Positions 33,784 to 42,481 of a stretch of 64,000 bases of DNA are shown here, in pieces (the stretch's first letter is position 1; every line of letters begins with the position of its first letter). A program made the position numbers and the translations under genes. The notes beneath the pieces were generated by a model. That model searched no databases. It saw only the letters and a program-made list of their open reading frames with translations, and had not been told where the DNA came from. The DNA is from Cryobacterium sp. PH31-AA6 (GTDB lineage Bacteria > Actinomycetota > Actinomycetes > Actinomycetales > Microbacteriaceae): contig NZ_JASISS010000011.1 of assembly GCF_030063195.1 (NCBI RefSeq), positions 1 to 64,000 of the forward strand, written 5' to 3'.

Positions 33784-34613
33784 GCTTCGACCTCGGACCG
33801 GCGCTCCTGTTCTGCCCCGCGGACCGGCCCGACCGCTACCGCAAGGCGGCCGACCGGGCCGACGCGGTGATCATCGACCTCGAAGACGCTGTCCTGCCGC
33901 ACAACCGGGCCAGGGCCAGAGGCGCGCTGATCGCGCATCCGCTCGACCCGGAACGCACCATCGTGCGGGTCAACCCTGGCGGCACGCCCGACTTCGCCCT
34001 CGACCTCGAAGCGCTGGACGAGACCGCCTACCGCACGGTGATGCTGCCCAAGACCGTCGACGCGGCACAACTGCGCCGGCTCGCCCGGTTCGAGGTGATC
34101 GCGCTCTGTGAGACCGCAGCCGGGGTGCTCGCGGCCCCCTCGATCGCGGCCGAACCCAATGCGGTCGCGCTGATGTGGGGCGCGGACGACCTCGTTGCCT
34201 CTCTCGGCGGAAGCTCGAGCCGGTTCGCAGACGGCAGCTACCGGGCCATCGCCCGGTACGCCCGCTCGGCCGTGCTGCTGGCCGCCGGGGCGCATGGGAA
34301 GGCGGCGGTGGACGGGGTATTCCTGGCCATCCCCGACCTGGCCGGCCTGGCGGCCGAGGTCGCCGACGCCGTGGCGAGCGGTTTCCGGGCCACCGCGTGC
34401 ATCCACCCCAGCCAGGTCTCGGTGATCCGGGATGCCTTCCGGCCCACCGCCGAGGAGGTCGCCGCGGCCTGGGCGATCCTGGAGGCGGCCGCCGGCGAGG
34501 ACGGCGTGTTCGCGTACCAGGGGCGGATGATCGACGCCCCGCTGCTCCGGCACGCCGAGGCCGTGCTGCGCCGCGCCGCGCCCACCGACCCGAGCGGGCT
34601 CACCACCGACTAA
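33780..34613 (+). CDS. CitE-like beta-hydroxyacyl-CoA lyase (HMG-CoA lyase candidate)
   Basis: 277 aa TIM-barrel lyase of the HpcH/CitE family: LLFCPADRPDRYRKAA, VIIDLEDAVLPHNRARAR with the Mg-binding Asp/Glu, ALCETAAGVL, LMWGADDLVASLGG and the C-terminal IHPSQV. It lacks citrate lyase partners (CitD/CitF) nearby, so citrate lyase is unlikely. Its counterpart Rv2498c cleaves 3-hydroxy-3-methylglutaryl-CoA and citramalyl-CoA; HMG-CoA to acetyl-CoA and acetoacetate would complete the leucine pathway. Start GTG 33780 overlaps the MaoC stop. It ends the operon; palindromic element copy 2 follows. Confidence 0.85.
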   Translation: MSFDLGPALLFCPADRPDRYRKAADRADAVIIDLEDAVLPHNRARARGALIAHPLDPERTIVRVNPGGTPDFALDLEALDETAYRTVMLPKTVDAAQLRRLARFEVIALCETAAGVLAAPSIAAEPNAVALMWGADDLVASLGGSSSRFADGSYRAIARYARSAVLLAAGAHGKAAVDGVFLAIPDLAGLAAEVADAVASGFRATACIHPSQVSVIRDAFRPTAEEVAAAWAILEAAAGEDGVFAYQGRMIDAPLLRHAEAVLRRAAPTDPSGLTTD

Positions 34614-34629
34614 TCCCCGGCCCTCACTC

Positions 34630-34692
34630 CGCCGAACTGTGAGTTGTGCACGGTGTTGGCCGGCGAAACGGTACACAAGTCACAGTTCGGCG
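34630..34692. repeat. 63-bp palindromic element, copy 2
   Basis: Outer arms CGCCGAACTGTGA (34630-34642) and its exact complement (34680-34692), extended outward by CACTCC ... GGAGTG; the inner part pairs with several mismatches. It shares the GTGAGTTGTGCAC left half and CACAGTTCGGCG right half with the element at 4454 and, like it, lies between convergent genes. Confidence 0.85.
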
Positions 34693-34726
34693 AAGGAGTG
34701 CGGCGGGGGAGATGGGCGGGGAGTGG

Positions 34727-35230
34727 TCAGGCGGCCCTGGATGCCAGGGTGTTCTCGATCGCCCGGACAACCTCGTCTGAGCCCGGTTCGACGGTCGAGG
34801 CGAATCGGTCAACGATTTCCCCGGTCGGGCTGACCAGGAACTTCTCGAAGTTCCACTTGATCAGCCCGGGGAGCAGGCCGGACTTGAACTGGGTGAGCTG
34901 GGCGTAGAGCGGGTGCTGGTGCTTGCCGCGCACGTCGACCTTCTCGGTCAGCGGGAACGTCACGCCGAAGTTCAGCTGGCAGAACGACTCGATCGACGCC
35001 GCGTCGCCGGGCTCCTGGCCCATGAACTGGTTGCAGGGCAGGCCGAGCACGACCAGGCCATCGTCCGCGTACTTCTGGTAGAGCGCCTCGAGGCCGGCGT
35101 ACTGCGGTGTGAACCCGCACTTCGAGGCAACGTTGACGATCAGGACCGTCTTGTCCCTGAACTGGCCGAAGGTGGTTTCGGTTCCATCGATGAGGGTGAG
35201 CGGGGTCTCGTAGAGCGCTGCGGCTGACAT
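34727..35230 (-). CDS. Glutathione peroxidase-like thiol peroxidase
   Basis: 167 aa thioredoxin-fold peroxidase. The catalytic tetrad is readable: Cys38 (NVASKCGFTPQY), Gln68 (LPCNQF), Trp126 and Asn127 (KWNFEKFLV). It has Cys instead of selenocysteine; C84 (SFCQLNF) may be the resolving residue, and actinobacterial members usually draw electrons from thioredoxin because glutathione is absent. It reduces peroxides in the cytoplasm. It is a single gene with its own leaderless promoter: TAGTCT lies 6 nt before ATG 35230. Confidence 0.92.
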   Translation of the reverse strand: MSAAALYETPLTLIDGTETTFGQFRDKTVLIVNVASKCGFTPQYAGLEALYQKYADDGLVVLGLPCNQFMGQEPGDAASIESFCQLNFGVTFPLTEKVDVRGKHQHPLYAQLTQFKSGLLPGLIKWNFEKFLVSPTGEIVDRFASTVEPGSDEVVRAIENTLASRAA

Positions 35231-35236
35231 ATTTGG

Positions 35237-35242
35237 AGACTA
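35237..35242 (-). promoter_or_regulatory. -10 box of the glutathione peroxidase gene
   Basis: TAGTCT on the minus strand, 6 nt from ATG 35230, so transcription should begin at the start codon. Confidence 0.5.
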
Positions 35243-35326
35243 TCGATTTCCGCTTCGAGAACGCTGGGCAGTTGCTGGGGGAATCCCCGCAGGCAACCGT
35301 CGGACCGCTCCGGGACCGGCGTGCGG

Positions 35327-35445
35327 TAGGCTGGAGAGTCGCCATCATCACGCCTGCCGGCACCGGCGGCCACGCGATCGTGGCAGAGCCGCCGGCGCGA
35401 GTCGGCCCAGGCACCGTTGCCAGTCGGGCCTGTAGCCCGGCCACA
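35327..35445 (+). promoter_or_regulatory. Structured 5' leader of the first RNase J gene
   Basis: The 336-bp gap before RNase J has a -10-like TAGGCT at 35327-35332, then nested stems: GCCTG (35352-35356) / CAGGC (35408-35412) closing GGCGG-CCACG-CGAT-CGTGG-CAGAG-CCGCC, followed by the hairpin CGGGC-CTGTA-GCCCG near 35425-35439. An earlier hairpin (GTTGC/GCAAC with GGGG/CCCC, 35271-35297) lies before the -10. From 35446 to 35556 I see nothing. A regulated leader is plausible, since RNase J genes are often autoregulated. Confidence 0.45.
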
Positions 35446-35566
35446 TCCGCCGGGGCGAGGCGCTTTCACCAAACTTTGCACCACCCGTTCACCAGGGCCG
35501 CACGCCGGTCCACCGACCGAGACCTGATTGCTTCGCGCGCGGTCTCACCCTGAGAAATGAGTTTCA

Positions 35567-37273
35567 TTGACCAAGCACGAGCTTGACCTGTCCACGCCCC
35601 CGGCATTGCCGAAGCGCGGCCTCCGCATCACGCCCCTCGGCGGCCTCGGCGAAATCGGCCGCAACATGACCGTCTTCGAGCACAAGGGCAAACTGCTCAT
35701 CGTGGACTGCGGCGTCCTCTTCCCCGAAGAGACCCAGCCCGGCATCAACGTTATCCTGCCCGACTTCTCCGCCATCCGCGGGCGGCTCCAGGACATCGAG
35801 GCGATCGTGCTCACCCACGGTCACGAAGACCACATCGGCGGCGTCCCGTACCTCCTGCGCGAGCGCAAGGACATCCCGATCATCGGGTCGGAGCTCACCC
35901 TCGCCTTCCTCAGCGCCAAGATGGAGGAACACCGCATCGTTCCGCGCCTGATCCAGGTCAAGGAAGGCGAGCGCCGCAAGGCCGGCGTCTTCGACCTCGA
36001 GTTCCTCGCGGTCAACCACTCCATCCCCGATGGACTCGCCATCGCGATCCGCACCGAGGCCGGCCTGGTGCTCGCCACCGGCGACTTCAAGATGGACCAG
36101 TTCCCGCTCGACAATCGCCTGACCGACCTGCCCGGCTTCGCCCGCCTCGGTGAAGAGGGCGTCGACCTGTTCATGACCGACTCGACCAACGCCGAGGTGC
36201 CCGGATTCACGACGACCGAGGAGGACATCCGTCCGGCCATTGATTCGGTCTTCCGCACCGCGCCGCGCCGGATCATCGTGTCCAGCTTCGCGAGCCACGT
36301 GCACCGCATCCAGCAGGTCATCGACGCCGCTGCGCGCCACAACCGCAAGGTCGCCTTCGTCGGCCGCTCGATGGTGCGCAACATGGCCATCGCCGAGAAG
36401 CTCGGATTCCTCAAGGTGCCCAAGGGCCTCATCGTCGACGTCAAGGCGTTCGACCGGATGAAGGACGACAAGGTCGTGCTCATCTGCACCGGCTCGCAGG
36501 GCGAACCGATGGCCGCGCTGTCGCGGATGGCCAACCGGGAACACCAGATCAAGATCGGCGAGGGCGACACCGTGCTCCTGGCCAGCTCCCTGATCCCCGG
36601 AAACGAGAACTCGATCTACCGGGTGATCAACGGCCTCACCCGCTGGGGTGCCAACGTCGTGCACAAGGGCAACGCCCGGGTCCACGTCTCCGGCCACGCA
36701 AGTGCAGGCGAGCTCGTCTACTGCTACAACCTCGTCAAGCCGAAGAACGTCATGCCGATCCACGGTGAATGGCGCCACCTCAAGGCGAACGCCGACCTGG
36801 CCGTGCGCACCGGCATCCCGGAGGAGCAGGTCCTGATCGTCGAGGACGGCGTCGTCGTCGACCTCATTGACGGCCTCGCCAGGGTCACCGGCCGCGTCGC
36901 CTGCGAGCTCATCTTCGTCGACGGCATGACCGGCAACGGTGGAGTCACCATCGGCACGGGTGCGACCCATGAGGCCCTGGCCGACCGCGTGCAGCTCGCC
37001 AACGACGGCGCCGTGACCATCCTCGGAATCCTGGACACCCGCACCGGTACGCTCACCGAACCGGTCGAGTTCATCGCACGCGGTTTCGTGCAGGACAAGG
37101 AATGGATCGCCGGAGCGACTAAGTCGATCGACGACGCCCTCCGCGCGGCCAACAAGATCAAGATCGTCGACGGCCCGCAGCTCGAAGACATCTTCACCCA
37201 GAGCGTGACCCGCTGGATGCAGCGCAAGTACCGCCGCATTCCCGTGATCACCTCGGTCGTCGTCGACGCGTAA
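35567..37273 (+). CDS. rnj: Ribonuclease J (first copy)
   Basis: 568 aa metallo-beta-lactamase/beta-CASP ribonuclease. Zinc motif THGHEDHIGG at 83-91 (H84, H86, D88, H89), later NHSIPD, GDFKMDQ, DSTNAEVPGF, CTGSQGEP and SGHAS motifs. It is a 5'->3' exo- and endoribonuclease in mRNA decay and rRNA processing. The only usable start is TTG 35567 because TGA lies three codons upstream in frame; SD is weak, and a 9-codon ORF (35557-35586) overlaps the start in another frame. It lies 64 bp before the PBP gene. A close paralogue is encoded at 49950. Confidence 0.93.
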   Translation: MTKHELDLSTPPALPKRGLRITPLGGLGEIGRNMTVFEHKGKLLIVDCGVLFPEETQPGINVILPDFSAIRGRLQDIEAIVLTHGHEDHIGGVPYLLRERKDIPIIGSELTLAFLSAKMEEHRIVPRLIQVKEGERRKAGVFDLEFLAVNHSIPDGLAIAIRTEAGLVLATGDFKMDQFPLDNRLTDLPGFARLGEEGVDLFMTDSTNAEVPGFTTTEEDIRPAIDSVFRTAPRRIIVSSFASHVHRIQQVIDAAARHNRKVAFVGRSMVRNMAIAEKLGFLKVPKGLIVDVKAFDRMKDDKVVLICTGSQGEPMAALSRMANREHQIKIGEGDTVLLASSLIPGNENSIYRVINGLTRWGANVVHKGNARVHVSGHASAGELVYCYNLVKPKNVMPIHGEWRHLKANADLAVRTGIPEEQVLIVEDGVVVDLIDGLARVTGRVACELIFVDGMTGNGGVTIGTGATHEALADRVQLANDGAVTILGILDTRTGTLTEPVEFIARGFVQDKEWIAGATKSIDDALRAANKIKIVDGPQLEDIFTQSVTRWMQRKYRRIPVITSVVVDA

Positions 37274-37337
37274 ACGGATGCCGCCGGGCCCCACCCGGCG
37301 GCCTTCGTCTCCGCCGAACCCGGAAGTGACCTCTTAC

Positions 37338-39443
37338 ATGAGTACTGAATTTCGCAGCAGGAAAAAGTCGCGCCGCGTGCGCCGTCGATCGATCGTTCTG
37401 ATCGCCGCCGGCGTCATCGTTGCGATACTGGCCACGTCCGTGGTCGCCCTCGTCGTGAGCCTGCCCGACGACCTGGAAATCGGCCGACTGTCGCAGAAGA
37501 GCAACGTCTACGCGACCAACAGCGACGGCACGCCGCACCTGCTCGCGTCCTTCTACGACCAGAACCGGGTCGAGGTCCCCGCGAATGCGATCAGCCCGTT
37601 CGTGAAGGATGCGACGACCTCAGCCGAGGACCCGGGCTTCTACGAGCACGGCGCGATCGATATCTGGGGAACCGTCGCCGGTCTTGTCTCGACGCTGGTG
37701 ACCGGTACGGCCCGCGGCGGGTCGTCGATCACCCAGCAGTATGTCAAGAACGTGCTGGTGCAGAAGTGCGAGACCCTGGCCGACCCGGACGAGCGCACCC
37801 AGTGCTACGACACCGCCACCGAGACCACCCCCGACCGCAAGCTCAAGGAAATGAGCCTCGCGATCGGCCTGGAGAAGAAGTCGTCCAAGACCGACATCCT
37901 GCGCCAGTACCTGAACATCACCGGCTTCGGCGGCTCCATCTACGGAATCGAAGCGGCGGCGAACTACTACTTCAACAGCACGGCGGCCGCGGTGACTCTT
38001 CCCCAGGCGGCGAGCCTCGTCGCGATCGTGAACAACCCGGTCAAGTTCCAGCTCGACAAGCCGGAGAGCACCAGCAACGGTGCGGCCAACGGCTACGCGG
38101 ACAACAAGGTTCGACGCGACTACATCCTCGGCGAGATGCTGAAGCACAAGAAGATCAGCAAGGCCGACCACGATGCCGCAGTCGCAGCGCCGGTCGAACC
38201 GACCATCTCAGAGCCGAGCACCGGCTGCCAGACCGCGGCCGGTGGCGCGTATTTCTGTGACCTGGTCCTGCGCACCCTCCGGGACGACCCCGCCTTTGGC
38301 GCGGATCGCGCCACCAGGCTGGCCAACTTCCGGCTTGGTGGGTTTGACGTGTACACGACCCTCGACCTCGACCTGCAGGCGGCGGCCGAGGCCACCCTGG
38401 CCGAGAACGTCCCGAAGTCCTACGACGGCTGGGACGTCGGCGGGGTCATCACCAGCGTGGGCGTCGGCACCGGTCGGGTGCTCGCGATGACCCAGAACAA
38501 GGACTACACCCAGGAATCCGCTGTCGCGGCGGAGAACCCCGATGCCACCGGGATCAACTTCAACACCGACTACTCCCAGGGTGGGTCGACCGGCTTCCAG
38601 ACCGGGTCGACCTACAAGGTCTTCACCCTGGCCGAATGGCTGAAGGAGGGCAACTCCCTCGCCGACTCGGTCAGTTCCCGGGAGCGCTCCGATTGGGGTG
38701 TCTTCGAGGACAGCTGCAATGGTCCCCAGGAATACGGCACGAGTTTCGACCCCAGCAACGACGCGTCCTATGAGAACGACTGGTACTACTCCGCCCTCGA
38801 ATCCACGATCAGCTCGATCAACACCGGATTCATCGGCATGGCGAAGAAACTGGACCTGTGCGGCATCCGCAAGACCGCCGAGGCCTTCGGAGTGCACCGG
38901 GCCGATGGAGACCCGCTCCAGCAGGGCGCGGCCTCGGTCCTGGGTACCAACGAGATCGCCCCCCTCACCATGGCGGCCGCGTACGCCGGCATCGCCAACA
39001 ACGGAACCACCTGCACGCCGGTCCTGATCGACCGGATGGTCGGCACGGACGGGACGGAGCTGCCGGTGCCGAAGTCGACGTGCACGCAGTCCGTCACGCC
39101 GGATGTCGCCGCGGGGATGAGCTATGCGATGCAGCGGGTGATGACCAGCGGCACGGGGGCGCCGTCGCGTCGAGCGACGGACCCAGAGGTGCCGATGATC
39201 GGCAAGACCGGCACCACCGACGAGAACAAGGACACCTGGATGGCCGGGGCGAGCACCAAGGTCGCCACCGTCGTCGGCGTCGTGACGGTGTCCGGCACCG
39301 GCGAAGACCAGCGCGAAACATACTTCGACGGCGGTCAGGCGGCGACCGCACGGCACCGGATGTGGCCCGCCGTGATGAGCGTCGCCAACGCCAAATACGG
39401 CGGCGACGAGTTCGCCGACCCGCCGCGGAGCATGACCCGCTGA
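37338..39443 (+). CDS. Bifunctional penicillin-binding protein (class A)
   Basis: 701 aa. A basic cytoplasmic start and one membrane helix (about 19-42) are followed by a GT51 glycosyltransferase domain (SAEDPGFYEHGAIDIWG with Glu97, GGSSITQQYVKN) and a transpeptidase domain with STYK near 424, SxN as SSINTGF and KTGTTDE near 622. It builds and cross-links peptidoglycan outside the membrane. ATG 37338 is taken for the basic/TM start; GGAAGTGA precedes it. Length is typical for class A PBPs of Micrococcales; no PASTA domain is seen. Confidence 0.93.
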   Translation: MSTEFRSRKKSRRVRRRSIVLIAAGVIVAILATSVVALVVSLPDDLEIGRLSQKSNVYATNSDGTPHLLASFYDQNRVEVPANAISPFVKDATTSAEDPGFYEHGAIDIWGTVAGLVSTLVTGTARGGSSITQQYVKNVLVQKCETLADPDERTQCYDTATETTPDRKLKEMSLAIGLEKKSSKTDILRQYLNITGFGGSIYGIEAAANYYFNSTAAAVTLPQAASLVAIVNNPVKFQLDKPESTSNGAANGYADNKVRRDYILGEMLKHKKISKADHDAAVAAPVEPTISEPSTGCQTAAGGAYFCDLVLRTLRDDPAFGADRATRLANFRLGGFDVYTTLDLDLQAAAEATLAENVPKSYDGWDVGGVITSVGVGTGRVLAMTQNKDYTQESAVAAENPDATGINFNTDYSQGGSTGFQTGSTYKVFTLAEWLKEGNSLADSVSSRERSDWGVFEDSCNGPQEYGTSFDPSNDASYENDWYYSALESTISSINTGFIGMAKKLDLCGIRKTAEAFGVHRADGDPLQQGAASVLGTNEIAPLTMAAAYAGIANNGTTCTPVLIDRMVGTDGTELPVPKSTCTQSVTPDVAAGMSYAMQRVMTSGTGAPSRRATDPEVPMIGKTGTTDENKDTWMAGASTKVATVVGVVTVSGTGEDQRETYFDGGQAATARHRMWPAVMSVANAKYGGDEFADPPRSMTR

Positions 39444-39461
39444 TCCGCTGCAGCGGCCGGT

Positions 39462-39475
39462 CGCCCCGCGGGGCG
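39462..39475. terminator. Palindrome between convergent PBP and RF3 genes
   Basis: CGCCCCGCGGGGCG is a perfect 14-bp palindrome in the 75-bp gap; it may end transcripts from both sides, though no U-run follows. Confidence 0.35.
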
Positions 39476-39518
39476 CCCCGCCGCTTGCGTGCGGCTCGGT
39501 GGGGGCTCCGTGCCGGGT

Positions 39519-41138
39519 TCAGCGCGCGGCGGCGACCTCCGGGCTGCCGGTGGCGAGGTCCTCGAGCAGGAGCTCCGGGTGGTCGCGCACGGTGTTGCGC
39601 AGCCGCCAGACCGTGCTGAACAGCGCCAGCAGGGTGCCGTCCGAGCGCATCAGCACCTCGACCTGCCGGTCGTGGCCGAGAATCTCGGCGCTCTCCCGGT
39701 CGGTGCGCCTGGCGATCTGGTAGGGCAGGGCCTCCGAACGGATGGCCGCACCGAAGTCGTGGGTCATCCGTTCCTCGACCACCTCGAACTGCATCGGCCC
39801 GACCGCGCCGAGCACCGGGGCCTGGTCGCCGCGCAGCTCGGAGCGCATCACCTGGATGACTCCCTCGTGGTCCAGCTGGTCGATCCCGCGGCGGAACTGC
39901 TTGTGCTTGCTGGTGTCGGCGGACCTGACAACCCGGAAGTGCTCGGGGGCGAACATCGGCAGCGGCGGGTATTCGACCGGGTCGCCGTCGAAGATCGAGT
40001 CACCCACCCGCAGTGCGGAGGCGTTGACCAGGCCGACGATGTCGCCGGGCCAGGCCTCGTCGGCCACCTCGCGTTCACGGCCGAACAGGTGCTGCGCGTA
40101 CTTCGTGGCGAACGGCCGCCCGCTGGCCGCATGGGTCACGACCATCCCGCGACGGAACTGGCCGGAGCAGACCCGGACGAATGCGACGTGGTCACGGTGT
40201 GAGGCGTTCATGCCCGACTGCACCTTGAAGACGAAGCCGGAGAACGCGCTGCCGACGGGCCGGTGGCCGCCGGAAGCGTCCTCCCTGGCCTCTGCGGCGG
40301 GCGCGAAGTCGACGAGCGTATCCAGGATGTGTTGCACCCCGAAGTTGAGCACCGCGGCGGCGAAGAGCACGGGGGTGGTCTCGTTGGCCAGGAACCGGGC
40401 CTCGTCGTGATCCTGGTTCTCCTCGGTGAGGAGTTCGGATTCCTCGGTCGCGGTCAGCCAGGCGTCGCCCTCGTCCGCGGCGGCGACGTCCGCGCCGACC
40501 CGTTCGAACGCGGCGGCCTTCGCGCCGCCGGCGGTGCGGGTGAACCGCACGAACTCGTGGCTGGATCGCTCGATCACGCCGCGGAAGTCCCCGGCGATCC
40601 CGACCGGCCAGGTCAGGGGAGTGGGGATCAGTCCCGTGCGCCGGCGGATCTCGTCCATCAGGTCGAGCGCCTCCGCGCCGGGGCGGTCCCACTTGTTGAT
40701 CACGGTGATCACCGGGAGGTTGCGCTGACGGCACACCTCGAAGAGCTTCATGGTCTGCACCTCGAGGCCCTTGCTCGCATCCACGAGCATGACGGCGGCG
40801 TCGACGGCGGAGAGCACCCGGAAGGTGTCCTCGGAGAAGTCGGCGTGCCCGGGGGTGTCGACGAGGTTGATCACGCTGTCGCGGTACTCGAACTGGATGG
40901 CCGCGCTGGTCACGGAGATACCACGGGCCTGCTCCATCGCCATCCAGTCGGACACCGTGCCGCGGCGTCCGGCCTTGCCGTGCGTCGCCCCGGCGGTCGT
41001 GATGGCGCGCGCGTGCAGCAACAGCGCCTCGGTGAGCGTGGACTTTCCCGCGTCGGGGTGGGAAATCACGGCGAACGTACGGCGCCGTCGAGCCTCAGAA
41101 AGTACCTCGGGCGTGGACAGGCCGGTGGGCTGCGTCAT
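39519..41138 (-). CDS. prfC: Peptide chain release factor 3
   Basis: 539 aa translational GTPase. G1 is SHPDAGKST, G3 VDTPGHADFSED, G4 NKWDRPG, then RF3-specific blocks (VNASALRVGDSIFDGDP, MRSELRGDQAPVLGAVGPMQFEVVEERM). It recycles RF1/RF2 from the ribosome after termination. ATG 41138 has GAAGGA 5 nt upstream; the longer start at 41153 adds five residues and is less likely. Single gene, divergent from the aldo/keto reductase. Confidence 0.96.
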   Translation of the reverse strand: MTQPTGLSTPEVLSEARRRRTFAVISHPDAGKSTLTEALLLHARAITTAGATHGKAGRRGTVSDWMAMEQARGISVTSAAIQFEYRDSVINLVDTPGHADFSEDTFRVLSAVDAAVMLVDASKGLEVQTMKLFEVCRQRNLPVITVINKWDRPGAEALDLMDEIRRRTGLIPTPLTWPVGIAGDFRGVIERSSHEFVRFTRTAGGAKAAAFERVGADVAAADEGDAWLTATEESELLTEENQDHDEARFLANETTPVLFAAAVLNFGVQHILDTLVDFAPAAEAREDASGGHRPVGSAFSGFVFKVQSGMNASHRDHVAFVRVCSGQFRRGMVVTHAASGRPFATKYAQHLFGREREVADEAWPGDIVGLVNASALRVGDSIFDGDPVEYPPLPMFAPEHFRVVRSADTSKHKQFRRGIDQLDHEGVIQVMRSELRGDQAPVLGAVGPMQFEVVEERMTHDFGAAIRSEALPYQIARRTDRESAEILGHDRQVEVLMRSDGTLLALFSTVWRLRNTVRDHPELLLEDLATGSPEVAAAR

Positions 41139-41287
41139 GGATCCTTCTTTCACGGGCGATTCGGGCGGGCGTTGGCGACGCCTCTGCGGCCGCCGGGTCA
41201 GAATCGTTCCCCTCCAACTCTAACTTGACCCGCGAGTAGGGCGTTTCGCGCCGGGGCCCACGGTTTGGTAACGGTTCCGGCGCGTCC

Positions 41288-41316
41288 TTTGCCGGAGTGG
41301 GAGCCGGGGATATTCT
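41288..41316 (+). promoter_or_regulatory. Promoter of the aldo/keto reductase gene
   Basis: TTTGCC (41288-41293), 17-nt spacer, TATTCT (41311-41316), with GGAGGAGAGGAG between it and ATG 41341. Confidence 0.5.
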
Positions 41317-41340
41317 CTGCAGTGGAGGAGAGGAGCGAGG

Positions 41341-42402
41341 ATGCCCCGCTCGGCCATGCACGCACACGGCACGCCGACAACGAGCACGCCGACCGTGAGT
41401 GCGCCCGGCACCGGCCCCGCCCGGCTTCAGGGTCCGCCCGCCATCTCGCTGCCCGTCGCGGTGCAGTCCCTCCCGCTTCCCCGCACCCTGCGCCGCACGA
41501 TCGCGGACACCGACCTGACGGTGCATCCCCTGGCCCTGGGCACGAGCGTGTTCGGCTGGACGGCCGACGGAGAAACGAGCGCTCGCGTGCTTGACCGGCA
41601 CCGCGACCTCGGCGGCAACTTCCTCGACACCGCCGATAGTTACACCTCCGGGCGCAGCGAGGTGATCGTCGGTTCGTGGCTGCGCTCACGCGGCGCACGC
41701 GACAGCACCGTGATCGCCACCAAAATCGGCAAGAACCGGGATAATCCCGGGCTCTCGCCGCGGAGCATCGTCGGCGCGGTTCAGGCCTCGCTCGACCGGC
41801 TCGGCACCGACTACATCGACCTGCTGCATTTCCACTACGACGACCCGACCGTGCCGCTGGAGGAGAGCCTCGGCGCCGTCGACGGGCTCATCCGCAGCGG
41901 CCTGGTGCGGTACCTCGCCGCATCCAACTTCTCCGCCGAACGGTTGATGGAGGCGCGGGTGCTAGCCGCCAACGGCCTGCCCCGGTTCGTGGCGTTGCAG
42001 ACCGAGTACAGCCTCCTCCGTCGCACGCCATTCGAGTCCTCCCTGGCCCTGGTCACCAAGGCCCAGGGAATGTCAGTGCTGCCGTACTTCGCGCTCGCGC
42101 ACGGCTTCCTCGCCGGGCGCTACCGGTCGAAGGCCGACCTGACGAAGACGACCCGCGGGGCGCGTGCCGCCAAGTACCTCACCAGGCCCGGCCTGCGGAT
42201 GCTCGCGGTCGTCGACCGCATCGCCGAGCAACATGCCGTCGCCCCGGCCACGATCGCGATCGCCTGGCTGCTCGCCCGTGGCCAGGTCGTGGCCCCGGTG
42301 GCCAGTGCCAGCCACCCCGACCAGGTGGAGGCGCTCGTGGCCGCCGCCGGCATTCGCCTCACCCGCGGCGACATGATGGACCTGGACCGGGTGTCCGCGT
42401 AG
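41341..42402 (+). CDS. Aldo/keto reductase
   Basis: 353 aa NADPH-dependent oxidoreductase of the AKR TIM-barrel family. The catalytic set is visible: Asp and Tyr in DTADSYTSGRSE, Lys in IATKIGKN, His in LLHFHYDDPTV; the nucleotide site follows near SNFSAERL and PVASASHPDQ. A 50-residue low-complexity extension (Thr, Pro, Ala) precedes the barrel; ATG 41341 is kept because of the strong purine-rich SD directly before it. Substrate is unknown. Single gene before the M16 peptidase. Confidence 0.9.
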   Translation: MPRSAMHAHGTPTTSTPTVSAPGTGPARLQGPPAISLPVAVQSLPLPRTLRRTIADTDLTVHPLALGTSVFGWTADGETSARVLDRHRDLGGNFLDTADSYTSGRSEVIVGSWLRSRGARDSTVIATKIGKNRDNPGLSPRSIVGAVQASLDRLGTDYIDLLHFHYDDPTVPLEESLGAVDGLIRSGLVRYLAASNFSAERLMEARVLAANGLPRFVALQTEYSLLRRTPFESSLALVTKAQGMSVLPYFALAHGFLAGRYRSKADLTKTTRGARAAKYLTRPGLRMLAVVDRIAEQHAVAPATIAIAWLLARGQVVAPVASASHPDQVEALVAAAGIRLTRGDMMDLDRVSA

Positions 42403-42481
42403 CGAGAACCCGGCCGGGAACGTGTTTCCGCAAGGCGGGTCGACCCCGGCCGGCCGACGCGGTGACATAGGCTGGGAAGAT

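Noticed and set aside
33780-34613. Citrate lyase beta subunit
   Set aside because: No CitD or CitF partner, and the operon context is leucine degradation.
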